Shown here in pieces: positions 11,486 through 23,570 of a stretch of 64,000 bases of DNA. The position numbers were made by a program, and so were the translations under genes. Positions within the stretch are counted from its first letter, which is position 1; each line of letters opens with the position of its first letter. The stretch is from Beroe forskalii. Taxonomy: Eukaryota > Ctenophora > Nuda > Beroida > Beroidae. The notes under the pieces were generated by a model. It saw only the letters and a list, made by a program, of their open reading frames with translations. It was not told where the DNA came from and made no database searches. The stretch is from assembly GCA_011033025.1 (NCBI GenBank), contig WFMF01000060.1, positions 124,001 through 188,000 of the forward strand, given 5' to 3'.

Positions 11486-13420
11486 ATGAAAGTATATGAA
11501 GAAAGGTCAGGATCGGGAGTTTTCTCAATTTCTGATGATCTTCAGGTAAGAAATAAACCAAAATGGCAGCAGAAATTTCAAAGTAAAACATTGTACTTTC
11601 AAAAACTTTTTAAGTGTTCCTATCTGAACTGCCTGTTACATTTCTAAGATTTTTGAGAACCAATAACTTCAAGATCTGTTTGAGTCTAAAGATCTTTGTG
11701 TGTTTGAGTCTAACAATTGGACAGAACTTTCTGCCGAAACATCACCATACCCATTACCCAGACGCTAATACCCATCATGGACCTCAGTACTCCCAGGTGC
11801 ACGTGGAGAGTGCCACTAAGATAGGTCGGTCTTCCGGCAAAACATCGTCATGTGCGAGTACCATCAACAACAACCACATCTTCACCACGAGTGCTGTTAA
11901 CAACCACGTGCTCCCCAACCACAGCAACCATAGCAACAGTGGTAGCAACAACAACAACAACAGCAACAACAACGGCAACAACAAGAACAACAAGAACATG
12001 CAGTTGCAGACCATCTTCAAGAGGAGTGGTCCGCTTATTCCCGTGACTCTGACCTTGGACCAGGTTCAGGAGTACGAGAACGCCTTTAAGAAGTATGATA
12101 TTAACGGGGATGGCGTGATATCCGTACTGGAGCTGAAACTCCTGCTCCACACTGTCGGTAAGCAGTTTCTTGTTGTAGTATGGTTTTGTGGAATATATGA
12201 GTTTATCATAATATTTTTCATCAACTTGCTCGTGAATTCAGTCAGTAGTTTAGTAGTTTCACAGGCTATTTGATTAAGCATTTTAATGAGTTGGTGGCGT
12301 TTAAACAATTATTCATATCAACATGCATCGGGATTTAGCGTCTTATTTTTCGTTTATAAGCCATAAGTTTTTGCTCTTGAATAAATTTTCGTATATTTCC
12401 TTTGGTTTTTGTCTGCCTTCTATTAAGTTCTTATTGGCACGCCTGCAGCAGGATGCGAAAACACATGTTTTAGCAAATGCATCAAGAGTACCCAACATAT
12501 TATGACATGACCCTAAAATAAAATAAGCAAGTCAGTGCTACCAAGAATTTATTATTAAGCTCTTATAAAAACTTAAATATAAATCAGTAAATGGTGTACT
12601 ATTTATAATATTTTTATAAGCAGCACCGGAACCGTTTAGGATCAGGTAATGGTTTGAGTTCTTTTCAACATACTGTTTAAAAGTTTGTTACCGGCAGTTG
12701 TTATGCCATCATTACCACAACCCAAAGTTGCGAGTTTGGTGACGTTGCAAGGCCTATATTTACGCGATGGTTTTATAGTGAGTGCAGACAGCACAGCGAC
12801 GTGCACGCCCATATTTACAGCATTACGTACTACAGCATACAGAACTGCTGTTCTGCAGCTACAGAACTGCTGTTCTGCAGCTACCAAGTACAGTCTCTTC
12901 AGCAAAATACGTTCACAAATGGTTTTCATTATGTTGTTTAGAAGTTCATAAAATGATGGTGACGGGTACAAATAAATTGATTCTTTGCACTACATTGTTC
13001 ATACTTTATCGAATTTCAACGCTTTCATGCCATGAATTTCTATGAAATAATGAGTCCATCAACTCAGGTTTGAAACCATCTGAAGAAGAAGTGATGGGAA
13101 TGATTGGAAGCGTCGACATTGACGACAACGGAGTGCTAAGTCTCTGCGAGTTCATCAGGTTGATGTCCAAGCAGCACAAGCCTTTCGTCACGCCCAAGTC
13201 ACAGTTTGAAGCTGTATTCCGGGCATTTGACTCCGACGGAAACGGACAGCTCAGCCGGGAGGAGTTCAAGCAGTCGCTGTTCAGCGTGGGACAGCGGTGC
13301 AGTGAGCAGGAGTTCGAGAGACTGATGAACCACCTAGACCGGAACATGGACGGTAGAATCAGTAAGAAGGAGTTTCTGAGCGTCTTCCTCACCCAGGGAA
13401 GCACTTCCATTGCTCTGTAG
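11486..13420 (+). CDS. Four EF-hand, calmodulin-like Ca2+-binding protein
   Basis: Proposed exons are 11486-11545, 11725-12157 and 13068-13420, giving 281 residues with matching phases (0, then 1). Four canonical EF-hand loops are present: DINGDGVISVLE on exon 2, then DIDDNGVLSLCE, DSDGNGQLSREE and DRNMDGRISKKE on exon 3. Each has acidic residues at loop positions 1, 3 and 5, Gly at 6 and Glu at 12, so all four should bind calcium. The layout of two paired EF-hands is that of the calmodulin/troponin C group. The N-terminus is unlike calmodulin: about 125 residues rich in His, Asn, Ser and Thr, from an AAC-type trinucleotide run at 11935-12000. The first exon (20 residues, ATG at 11486, donor CAG/GTAAGA) is inferred from phase and splice signals. 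An alternative start is the Met at 11998, just before the first EF-hand. Confidence 0.85.
11935..12000 (+). repeat. AAC-type trinucleotide run coding poly-Asn/Ser
   Basis: A run of AAC, AGC and GGC codons inside exon 2 of the EF-hand gene. It gives an Asn/Ser/Gly tract immediately before the first EF-hand. Such runs are prone to length change. Confidence 0.8.
12158..13067. other. Intron of the EF-hand gene
   Basis: The intron runs from GTAAGC to CAACTCAG. It holds a tandem duplication at about 12839-12884 (unit CAGAACTGCTGTTCTGCAGCTA), each unit itself palindromic. No exon was seen inside. Confidence 0.7.
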
Positions 13421-15182
13421 ATTACTTTACGTTTTTAGGTGCTACGGTAGACTGAAAATTTACACTCGTTTTAATGGTTTTTCATGATGGATTTTATGAG
13501 CCAAAATTTTTAACTCAACGCTTGCCCAAGATCGTACAATTTCCGGAGGATGGGGGTGGGGATATGGTGGTCAGGTAAGTTTTGGAATGTGACCTTGCAT
13601 ATGGCCACTTTTGCAGTACAAAAATTGGCATTTCTCCAATGCTTTTCATTGAGTAAACTGAACGAAAGTTTCAGAATATGTTAGGCAAATATCCAACAAC
13701 ATTAATCCTAATTTTGGTGACTTTTGGAGTCTCAAAAGTCAAAAAAACAGTTTTTTGTTGATAACTCTGGCATTTTTTGAGACAGAAATTTCAAGTTGTT
13801 TGTGCAAAAAACTTAAAAATCACAGCCCATTTCTATGCTGTCCGAAAACTTCATTAAGGGAGTAGGGGGTCTTTGGGATGTGAGGGTGGCGATGGCAAAA
13901 ATTGAGGTTAAAAATCGAAGCTATTTCCGATTCGATAATGGCGCCTTCATAAGTCTGAACATATCTCTGTCTCTATCAATCATCTGTGGGCTTGTCGACA
14001 AAAATCGTCTGGGAATGAAAAAGTCAAATTTCATTCCCTGACGTGAAAGACCATGAAAATGTAAACAACTTTTCCGATCCATCATTGACTGCACGCAAAG
14101 TTTTTTAATAAAACATAAATGATTTTCAAACAGATTTAATTAAGATATATAAATTAAGAGTTTTACCACCAGATTCATGTTATAACTACTGTCTTAGCTG
14201 TTATTTGCTATCGCCAATTCTTGTTTAAATTTCCGCTTTGTAAGTTAATAAAAAGTTGAAATGTTATCTCACGAGTTTTCAATTGTCAGCATGCTTATAC
14301 ATACGATTTTTCATCAATGGAAGTTCATGATTGATGAGTCTCATACTGTGTCAATTGGTAAAGGTGACGGAGAAAAGATTGGGGATTCTTTCCTTGCGTT
14401 GTTAAAATAATAAAATATAGTCGTAAAATTATCATTAATGATAATTAATGTGTTTAAACACACAGACATGAGTTGACCGAATCACTGCAACTTTGAACTG
14501 AGTTTTGTAGATTGAAATTGAAATATTATTATAGTCGAGATCAAGATTGTACTTAAAATAATCATATTTTTTGCATTTTCGGTAACAGTGCGACACAAGA
14601 AACCGTTCGTTCTAAACGCAAGAACCATCCGAAACGACCATAAACCATTCAAAGATTCAACCTACACGAACCCAATGTACATTTGCTCTTGAAACCAACG
14701 GGCCAACCTGAACAAACCGACAACCACCCAAAAATATTAGAAAATATTGTTTTTACAATTATGGCTCGTGAAAATATGAGAATATCCCGAACCCAGACTG
14801 AATTTTACTAAAATGTAGAACACCCCGACTCTAAACCTAATTCCCGAAACCCAACCCTAACTCTTACCCTGACCGAACCAACCCTGGAACATCCCAAAAA
14901 GTATACTTTGGGTGGGTTCGGATGGTTCCGCGATATTTGGGTGGTTTAGGGGGCGTGCGATTGGGTTTGGGTGGTAATTAAGCACCGAACTTTTGGCAAA
15001 AATTGTACGCGCTGAACTAAGAGAAGAATCGGGCCTGGTGCGCGCAGCCATATTCTGTTACGGTGACTAACTGATGATTTTAGTCTTTACAACAAAATGA
15101 ACTAGCGCGTTACAAATATTTGTGTATTCGAGTCAATGAGTCAATTTTTTCGCGCATTTGGAACAAAATTGCAACAAAAATG
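13421..15182. other. No gene seen
   Basis: AT-rich DNA downstream of the EF-hand gene. A possible poly(A) signal AATAAA lies at 14107-14112, rather far from the stop codon. From about 14590 to 15060 there is a stretch rich in CCGAACCC/GGGTTCGG words. Its left side has ACCATCCGAA and its right side has TTCGGATGGT, so it may be an old inverted-repeat element. Confidence 0.45.
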
Positions 15183-15331
15183 GACTTGTTTTCGGGTAAT
15201 CATTTACCGAATTATTTTGAAAAGTGTATTTTCATACAGCAGGGTGTCATATGTACACTAGTCATACATGACTAGTGTATGAAAATACACTTTTCAAAAT
15301 AATTTGGTAAATGATTACCCGAAAACAAGTC
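15183..15331. repeat. Near-perfect hairpin (foldback MITE-like)
   Basis: The left arm starts GACTTGTTTTCGGGTAATCA and is matched by the right arm ending TGATTACCCGAAAACAAGTC. About 55 bp per arm has one mismatch (ACCGAATT against AATTTGGT). The loop itself contains CACTAGTCAT and its complement, so almost all of the 149 bp can pair. No coding sequence is present. Confidence 0.9.
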
Positions 15332-17952
15332 GTACGTTCCAAATTGGGTGAGCAGAATTCGAGCAATCGGTGTACCAAAATTCAGCTATCACAACATAAT
15401 TTTTTCCCTCCCCATTGGCCTTTTTGTGAATACAAAAAGGCAAATGAGAGGGTTGGCAGAGATCGTGGTCTGGAAGGGTTAGAAATATGATATGTGTATA
15501 GCAGGTTCAGATTTGCAATACAACTACTGTAATTTCTGGAAAGTGCCCGGATTGCTCCTTTATAATATCAGTCGCGAAAATGTCCCTCCGTCCGTCCGTC
15601 CGTCCCCATATCACATAAATCTTCAAAATAACGAATTTCTTAATTCTTGGAGCTGTCGGTTGTCAAAAGTATAAATCTTATAGGTTGATCTGGCCCATCC
15701 GTGCCGCATGCTTGAACTCCTCAATTATGATAAGTTCTAAATTTAATTAGGCTGTTGAAGAATTCTTGTCTTAAAAAATTAAAATCTTAGGTGTGAGTTG
15801 GGCGGTGGATTGGAGGAAAAGGCTTCGGTTTTGTACTAGGTTTAGTACCAAACTGCATAACTATTAGACTTTCTGCTGGATTCGACTAAGCTTGAGAAAT
15901 ACTATTTGCTATGAAAAGACGAATATTGCTTTTGGGACAAGAGACAGCATTGAAACAGAAAACAAAAGCACGAAATTTGAAAATCAGATAAAGAGTAATA
16001 TCAACTTAGTATAAACATTTAAAAAAATACATCGCGTGAATAAACAGTGGCACAATTTGATGCGAAACGTAAACCAATTCAACAAAATGGCGCGAAATCT
16101 ACAACGAACTGAGTACAACAACGAACGCGCGCGCAAGAATTTTAGAAGAAATGGCATTGCCAATTCATATTCTCGGTGGTCGCGCGCAGCACGCGCATCG
16201 AAACAATATTTATACTCTTATCACTTTAAGTTTATAACGACTGCCTTTTGTATTATCTTATTATGATGCTAAGGTTACATCAAGCACCGCGGGGGAGGGA
16301 AATTAAGCGCCTGCATACGGCCTACGGGAACAGCAATAATTGTGTCGGTGCAGGCGCAATTCTTGTTCCTTGTGTTTGGACATAACTCGGAAGTGAGCTC
16401 ATGGATCCCTTAATTTTTTGACGTTTTTACGTTCTTTAAATCATAATCAGCATAACTGGACAGTTTCATTAAAATATTTTGAGGAGTAGCTTTCGAGCAA
16501 TCTGAACATTGTAGTTTAAGCAATCTGCCAATCTACCAGAAAACTGATTGTAAGGGTTGATACGTGGTCTGGGAAGGTGAGAAATAGGATGCGTAACGTT
16601 CTAGGGACCCATTCATTGGTAAGATATCTTTGATTTGAATAATTGGTAAATGTTTTTGATGTAAAACGTCCAATGTGATGTACATACCTAAACTTCATTC
16701 AAGGAAAGACTTCATTCCGAAACTTCTTAGATCTCCAAGACAAGCTATCCAAATCCTCAACTCGAATCTATAGTGATCACCATGGGATTCTTAAAAAGTA
16801 AGCCTATCATCTGCTTCCAATACGTCCATGCTAGGAAAACCGTTAATAATTTAGTTGATCTGTAATTAGAATTTTGAAAATAAAATAATAATATATGTGC
16901 ATTATACAAAGATGAATCATTTAGAAGTTTCAGAATTAAAGCAGACAAGTTAACAATTAATTTCTCTTGAACTCAAGCTTATTATTATTTTCTTATCGCA
17001 CTTTAACTGAAATATATTTTCTTAAATATTTCAATATTTTTGATTCTCATTATAACCGCAAGTCTCAAAATGATGCAGTTATAATTTGGTTGTTTTCATT
17101 GAAGATTAGCAAAACACAGTTCAATATTCTAGTAACAAATAAATCTTATAGGTTAACAGTGAAGATAAATAATATAAAACATCTGACATTCGACTAATCA
17201 ATAACTAACAAATTCTACGATATCAATCTGAATATCTGAATAATACAAAAGTACAAAGTTTAAAGCAACGAAGTGGAAATTACAAACCACTCCATCTTGA
17301 CTTACTATTTAACGTAACAATTTGCCAATAATAGTGCCGATCTACGTGAGTCTTCACTCTTCATGAATTATAATTTTCATTTGAATTAAACGGCTATACC
17401 GCCTACCGGGTATACCTAGGCATTGGAATCACGAAACACTTTTTACATAACTATAAGCTGATGATGACAGAAAAGAAACACGGATATTCCGTAGTATGGG
17501 GTTATATAACACTCATGATATTCATAATAACAATGAATCTAGAAAATAAGAATAAAAATTGTAATAATGGTATCATTTCTTTAAAAGGTTGACAAACAAA
17601 ATTTAAAATAATAATGATCAATATTTTTTTGATAATGCAGAGAATTCATGCTAAATCTGTTGAAAGTACGATATCATTTATTGAATCAACTAATAAGATA
17701 AACGCATACGACAATTAACATCTGGCAACATCAATTATTGATTGTATTTACAAGTATGAACGCTTTTTATGTTTGTTACAAATTTTAGCTTTTAAGTTTT
17801 AACATTTAAACCTTTTCTTGCATCCCATACGCATCACAGTTAGAATAACATCTAAAGAACGTTACTCAAAAAACGGTTGAATTCCACATCTACCGCGAAT
17901 GAATGCATTGATTGATCTAATATAACGAGAGTTAGGTTACACAGAGAGAAGC
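15332..17952. other. No gene seen
   Basis: AT-rich intergenic DNA. It holds a short TCCG microsatellite at about 15586-15605 and, at about 16285-16375, one copy of a dispersed repeat with GGGGGAGGGAAATTAAGCGC followed by CCTGCATACGG (other copies near 49335-49425 and 55745-55805). GCGCGC-rich words lie at 16120-16200. Open frames at 16036 and 16967 are not convincing. Confidence 0.45.
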
Positions 17953-20685
17953 CTATTCCTCATTCTGGGTAAGAGGAGGAGGTTGCGTAAAGACGAAGCA
18001 GTTTGAGTCCTTGTCGTTGAACATACGGTCCATGAGTAACTCACTCACAGAGGCCAGGTTCACAACAGCAACTCTGATGTCATCCCTGATGTCTTCTGAG
18101 ATTAGTTTGGTGAGAATACTAGAGATACTATAGATACTGTAGGTCAGTGCATCAGAACCGAACGTGAACCAATCAAGAATTTAACTGAGTAATGTGTTTG
18201 TAAGCACATGCACAGGCAACAGGTATTCATTATTGCAACAAGAAAATGAACAACTTAATACTTTAATAAGAATTTATGATCTTCTGAATAAATTCTTGGT
18301 ATTTGTTAATGCACGAAACGTATTGTTTCGAATATTCATATTTCATGTTTTATGTTACATTTAGCGGCATACCCCCGCCTGAAGCCAAAACAGTAAAAGA
18401 TGTAGACTTGTCCCTTTAAACTTGATCAATACCATCTCTTTGAAGAAGGAAAAAGTGGTAAAATCATCAAAATAGCAAGAAATGATTATGAAGGAGCACG
18501 TTTCAAAAGTGACAAAATCTTGGCAAACAGGACACTTTTAAAAGGTGCTCCTTCACAAATATCTTTTTTTCTTTTCTGATGATGTGACCACATTTTTCTT
18601 TTACTATAAGATGGCTTTGGATGAATTGAAAAGGAAAAGTGTTTATCTTTAACCGTTTTGGCTGGAGGCAGGGACTCAGGCTCCATACCAAACCAGCATA
18701 TTCAAGCAATAATTGTTGGGTAAGTTCCAAATTGCTCCTTCATAAAATATTCTGCATTCAGAGATTGATAATCATCATTCAAATTTAATCGCAATAGATC
18801 ACATTGTCTTTCCAAGCCTTGAACAGTTCTCTGATGGTGTAAGATCGTCTGGAAGGGGACGGGAGTATCTTGATAGAGTCAGATATGACTCGGACAAACC
18901 ACATCATTGATTCTGGGGAACCTTCAGGGGAATTCTGGGCAGAGACCTGTAGAGAGGGTACATTATTTATCATACATTCTAGGCATTTCAAATTCAGATA
19001 GTAAAATCAGAACTGAAATTAATTATATTATAAACTCAATATAAATTCTTGAGTCCCTGACCCGATAGGTACAATCATTAAAGAAGTAGAAAGCAACTTT
19101 GAAAAGAACCTGGGCGAGATGATATGCAATGTGACTGAACTCTGCACTCTTCTCAGACAACAGCTTCGCCTGGAGTAGCTTGACACTCATGGTATGACCC
19201 AGCATGTACATCAACTTGGCATTGTTTTCCAAACACCAGGGCTCAGGTGTTCCTGTGTAGAATATTTATGGTTGTGTGTCGTGAATAACGTTATCAGTTA
19301 ATATTCCACTTTTAGAAACAATTTACCTTAAAAATACATATTTATGTGGCATGATAATTCTGGGGATCGAGATTTGGGGTTTCGAAACTATGGGGATTTT
19401 TTCAGTACTATAAATGTTAACGTATGATGATAACTTTATTTATTGAAATTTCATGGAAAGCAAAAATATCGGGATTTTTTCGCAAAATTCCCAACTACTT
19501 CGTCTTGTAAGATGTAAAAAAATGTCAAAAACATGTTACATTCATTGTTGGGCATGATTATCAAAGTCTGAGAGAAATAAAACAGCTTTCAGTCATGACT
19601 AACTTGTAAGCTTGTTGAAAAACTCGATCATTGTGTGATCTGTCCATCTGAACCTCTTAGAAGAAAACATCAGAGACACAATATTAGCAAGCTCCTGCAA
19701 GTTGCTATAAGGACATGTATGTCCATAACAGTGTGTTAGCATATCCCAGTCTATCATGCCAGTACACTTCCCATTGTTTGATAGTAAAGGACCATATAGG
19801 AGATAGAGTAGGCGAGACTGTTGCTCTGGATACATTTCCATCACCAAAGACAACCACAGACTTCTCTGATCTGGCGACACTGCTTTCTTTAGGAAAATTT
19901 CTTGGATGAACTGCCTGACATCCCGTTCAAAATTTTTAAAAGTACCATGCTTGGGGATCACTAGAACCTTATCGACTCTTTCTTTGAGTCTTGACAGCTT
20001 ATTTATCAGTTCAAATGTACGCACAAGAGCTTCATCATCCCAGTCAGCAATGAACTTATAAAGGAAAAGACCAATGCAATCATATGCAAATCCAAGGCTT
20101 ATGTCTTCACAGATTTTATGGTATGTCTCTTCTAATTCATACAGGAATATTTCAATGGTGCTCAGTTTTTGAGTTGTGTCAGAAAGGGTTGTGATAGCAC
20201 GAAATAACATTCCTATCTCTACAAAGCGTGCCTTTATCTTGGCAAAGTGTTTCAGTTTAATCCAGGAATTTATGGGTCTGATAACAAGTTGACTATCCAT
20301 AGCTAGATCAGTGATATAGCTGCACATCTCTTTGCTTGTTGAGGCCAATGTAGCCAGTGATGATAAAGGCATGTATGAGAGCAGTTGCTGAAATATTGAA
20401 CATAAGTTGTAGAAAAGTATTAGATTGTTGATCTACAAATTTATTTGGATTAGACAATAATTGAGACACAACCAATTAGGGTAGATACAACAGGTAAGTA
20501 CATAACAGAAAAATGAAAATTGGAAATTAAATTATTGAGATAACTATGATGCAAGTTCATTTGATTTAAACCTGGCAAATTTCTTCAGGAAATGTGCTTA
20601 TCATTCCCATGGGTGTGAGAGGCTTTATTTCTAGCTTGCATAGTCTTTTTGGGTTCCTTCTTATGTCAATTTGACATCGTTTCAT
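17953..20685 (-). CDS. FBXO47: FBXO47-like F-box protein
   Basis: Substrate receptor of an SCF-type ubiquitin ligase by family; vertebrate FBXO47 acts in meiotic germ cells. Exons, in coding order: 20685-20572, 20387-19604, 19252-19062, 18946 to about 18803, and 18136-17953. The first two join as FPEEICQ/QLLSYMPLSSLATLA, a typical F-box start. Exon 2 continues with the GFAYDCIGLFLYKF.ADWDDE and SRLLYLLYGP stretches that match the FBXO47 core, and exon 3 has PWCLENNAKLMYMLG where human FBXO47 has WLLENNARLLMLSG. Phases agree from exon 1 to exon 4. Exon 4 to the last exon does not match in phase, so another exon or boundary probably lies in 18137-18945, and the last exon is the least certain. 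The start is set at the Met at 20685; an upstream in-frame Met exists. Confidence 0.85.
18371..18674. repeat. Imperfect 300-bp foldback element in FBXO47-like intron
   Basis: The left end CGCCTGAAGCCAAAACAGT pairs with the right end, whose complement is CTGCCTCCAGCCAAAACGGT. The centre pairs GAAGGAGCACGTTTCAAAAG with CTTTTAAAAGGTGCTCCTTC. Intermediate stretches also pair with mismatches, so the whole block is one long hairpin, as in a non-autonomous MITE. Open frames read from it on the minus strand are by-products. Confidence 0.75.
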
Positions 20686-20860
20686 GTTCCTCAGTAGAAT
20701 TAATTTATTAAGTAAGGGGGCCATCACATAAAATGTCATCACCCAAAGGTGGGAATGGGTTCTCAAATGCTGGCAGGGGTGATGAAAGGGAGTTTGAAGT
20801 TTTCTGGCATTGGCAAAAAAATTTTAAAACCTGCAAATCCTTATGGTAAAAACCAAGCAG
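20686..20860. other. 5' flank of the FBXO47-like gene
   Basis: The minus-strand frame stays open to about 20766, so the coding start could lie a little further upstream than 20685. No other feature is visible. Confidence 0.4.
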
Positions 20861-22245
20861 AGGAACATGAAGTAAACCAGCCACCATAAGCCACCATGGG
20901 GGCTAAGCAGTGCCTGGGTGGTTGCTAATGGTTGCTAAATTTTCAATATTAGCCCCCACAGTGGCTTATAGGGGCCACCACTGGTGGAGGCTAATGGTGG
21001 CTAATTAGCCCCAATTAGTTTCTATTAGCCACCACCCAGACACTGTGGGGGGTTAAAGTAATGAATCAGACACCACTAGCCCCCAATAGGTCTCACTGAA
21101 AATTTAGCCACCACCAGCCCCTCACCAGTTTCTTTGTGATTCATTTTCGGGGAAGCTATAGCCACCATGTGGTTGCTGGTGGGGGCTATAGTGGTGGCTA
21201 TAGACACCCAGTGAGGGCTAATCACACCAAAAAATACAAATTTATGGCTAGCTCAACAACAACGATTTTTAGTCTAAAACTTCGAAATCTGGTGTAAAAA
21301 TGGTAAAAATATCACATACATCAAGCTCACCAGCCCACACCAGCAACCATCAGCCCTGGCCAGCAACCATTAGCCCCCTCCAGCCACCGATAGCCACCAC
21401 CACCAGCAGCAACCATTAGCTCCCACTAGATACCATTAGTCACCACTAGCAACCACTAGCCCCCAATAGCCACCACTAGCCACCACCATCAGCCCCCATC
21501 AGTCCTCACCAGCAACCACTAGCTCCCACCAGCCATCACTAGCCACCCCCATGTGCCCTCACCAGCAACCATTAGCCCCCACCAGCCACCACAATCAGCA
21601 CCAACTAGCAACCATTAGCCACCATGAAAAACCATCAGCGCCAACCAGCTAATGGTTGTTGGTGGGAGCTAATGGTTGCTGGTGGGGGCTATTGGTTGCT
21701 AGTGGGTGCTAATTGTTGCTGGTGGAAGCTAATGGTTGCTGGTGAGCTGGTGGGTGTTAATGATTCTGGTGGGGGCTAGTGGTTGCTAGTGGGGGTGAAT
21801 GGTTCTGGTAGGAGCAAATAGTTGCTGGGTGGGACTGATGGTGCAGTGGGGGCTAATGGTTTGCTGAGCTGGGGTCTTATGGTTGCTGGAGGGGGCAAGC
21901 GGTCACTGGAGGGGTCTAAAAGTTGCAGGTGGGGGCTAATGGGAGATACCATGTTTTTTTGAAAACACATTATTTGAGGGATATTTTCAGTTTTGATGGT
22001 GGCTATTGTAATTAGCAACCACCTAGCTCACATTTAACCCCCACCAGCCATCCCTCAGGGGCTCTAGCTACCACAAAAATGTATCATAATAAAACTGGTG
22101 GCAGGGGCTGATGGTGGCTAAATTTTCAGTGGGACCTTAATAAACCATTGTGAGGGCTGATCTTGAAATTTTAGCAACCATTAGCAATGACCTAACAACC
22201 ACCTTGCCACCACCCAACCCCTGTGCTGGCTAATGGGGGCTAATT
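20860..22245. repeat. Degenerate AGCCACCA/TGGTGGCT repeat tract with two opposed halves
   Basis: Almost the whole stretch is built of diverged units such as CAGCAACCATTAGCCCCCAC and the complement GCTAATGGTTGCTGGTGGGG. From about 21310 to 21650 the CCACCAGCAACCATTAG orientation dominates; from about 21655 to 21945 it is the reverse orientation, with the turning point near 21650. The first part (20880-21240) mixes both. It carries no gene. Confidence 0.8.
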
Positions 22246-22725
22246 TTCGTTGTGTTCCTCTTCTTCGATTCCACCGGATATGATTCCCAAACGTTTTCTT
22301 TCACAATATTCTCTTTTGGAGTACCCGATGTATTTCTGCAATGTGATATTTTATATCTATTTCCAAATTTACTGGGCAAGAGACAGGCCATTTAATGATT
22401 ACTCTCCAGGGCTTAATAGAAGGGGGAGTCAAAACATATGTCTTTGGGTAGAGAATGGGGAAAATCACTGCAAACAGGTTGGTCTCAAATAAATGGGCAG
22501 TGATGGGATGGTGAGACTCCAGTCACAATATTATAAAATCAGAAGAGGAACAAAGCACTAATCATAAATTATGATAACCATTGACACTCTATTCCAAATA
22601 AGTATTAAGTATCTTATTTTTTGTTTAATAATAACATTACATAAGGATTACGGTATTTAACCTTCACTCTTCACATAGACAATAACCAAGAAAAATAGAC
22701 AACACTAATACACGGTACACACCAT
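22246..22725. other. No gene seen
   Basis: Short gap between the repeat tract and the unidentified exon. No repeat or coding signal was recognised. Confidence 0.4.
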
Positions 22726-22916
22726 TTAAATGGATTTCACTTGTCGTACGATGTATGACCCGCTGACCCAGCCGCGCGGCGCTGATTCTCGAGAGGGTCT
22801 GTACTCAACGTCAGACAACCTCAGGACACTGCACCTATATCCGGGCTTAGGAAACGTGTTTTTAAAGGGTTTGGTATCGACGGACGTTGCCCCGTCTATT
22901 TCTTCTGACTGGATGG
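22726..22916 (-). CDS. Unidentified minus-strand coding exon
   Basis: On the minus strand, after a good acceptor (CACTTTGCAG), about 62 codons remain open to a TAA at 22728-22726. The encoded stretch includes TKPFKNTFPKPGYRCSVLRL, then SDVEYRPSRE and a GWVSGSY motif. It is richer in GC than its neighbourhood and has non-random composition. The frame stays open upstream to about 22970 without a Met. It lies about 2 kb upstream of the FBXO47-like first exon on the same strand. It could be a 5' exon of that gene or part of a separate small gene. I do not recognise the family. Confidence 0.4.
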
Positions 22917-22970
22917 CTGCAAAGTGACGTCCAAATGTGGAACGTTGCGCCGCGCGCGAGGGTAGGGTAA

Positions 22971-23565
22971 CATCCTACGAAGAGTCAACAAATCAAAAGC
23001 CCCATATATCCTAACCAATAACCATTAACCAAATGAATGATAAGTGCAGAAGGCAACAAATCGCTTTTAACTCTCCTGCAATCCATACACAACATCTTGG
23101 TTAGCAAAGATTCGATTGTAATTTTAACCTCATTCTTGTGACTTATACCTTACCACTTTGAAAATCTTATCTTATGAAAAAATAAGCACATTGAATTAAA
23201 ATATTTCTATTTGATGTAAAGTCAAATGTTGAGCTTCTAAGAGATCTTCTTGAAAATATGAAATGCTTGTTTTTCAGTTATATAAAAATGTACCTAGTCT
23301 ATAGGTCTATAGAACAATGTACAGTTTTTTAATCAAGCAATATCCACAACATCATTGCTTAAAACAGTATCCATTGTAATGTCGAGACTTGAGAGTTGTA
23401 AGTTATTACTCAGAATTAAGGAGTATTGAATAGAATAGAATGAACATTTTTTGCCATGAGGCAACACAGGTGGACAAAAACCTTCTTACATCATATTTTA
23501 TCACTAGCCTAAAACTATTGGTACATGTAATCTAGAATCAAAATTTCCCTCTAAGTCCCATTTCA
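22971..23565. other. No gene seen
   Basis: AT-rich DNA without recognisable coding sequence or repeats. Confidence 0.4.
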
Positions 23566-23570
23566 TTGTA

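Noticed and set aside
11784..12150. Leu/Val-rich minus-strand frames over the EF-hand exon
   Set aside because: They are shadows of the AAC-repeat and EF-hand coding sequence on the plus strand.
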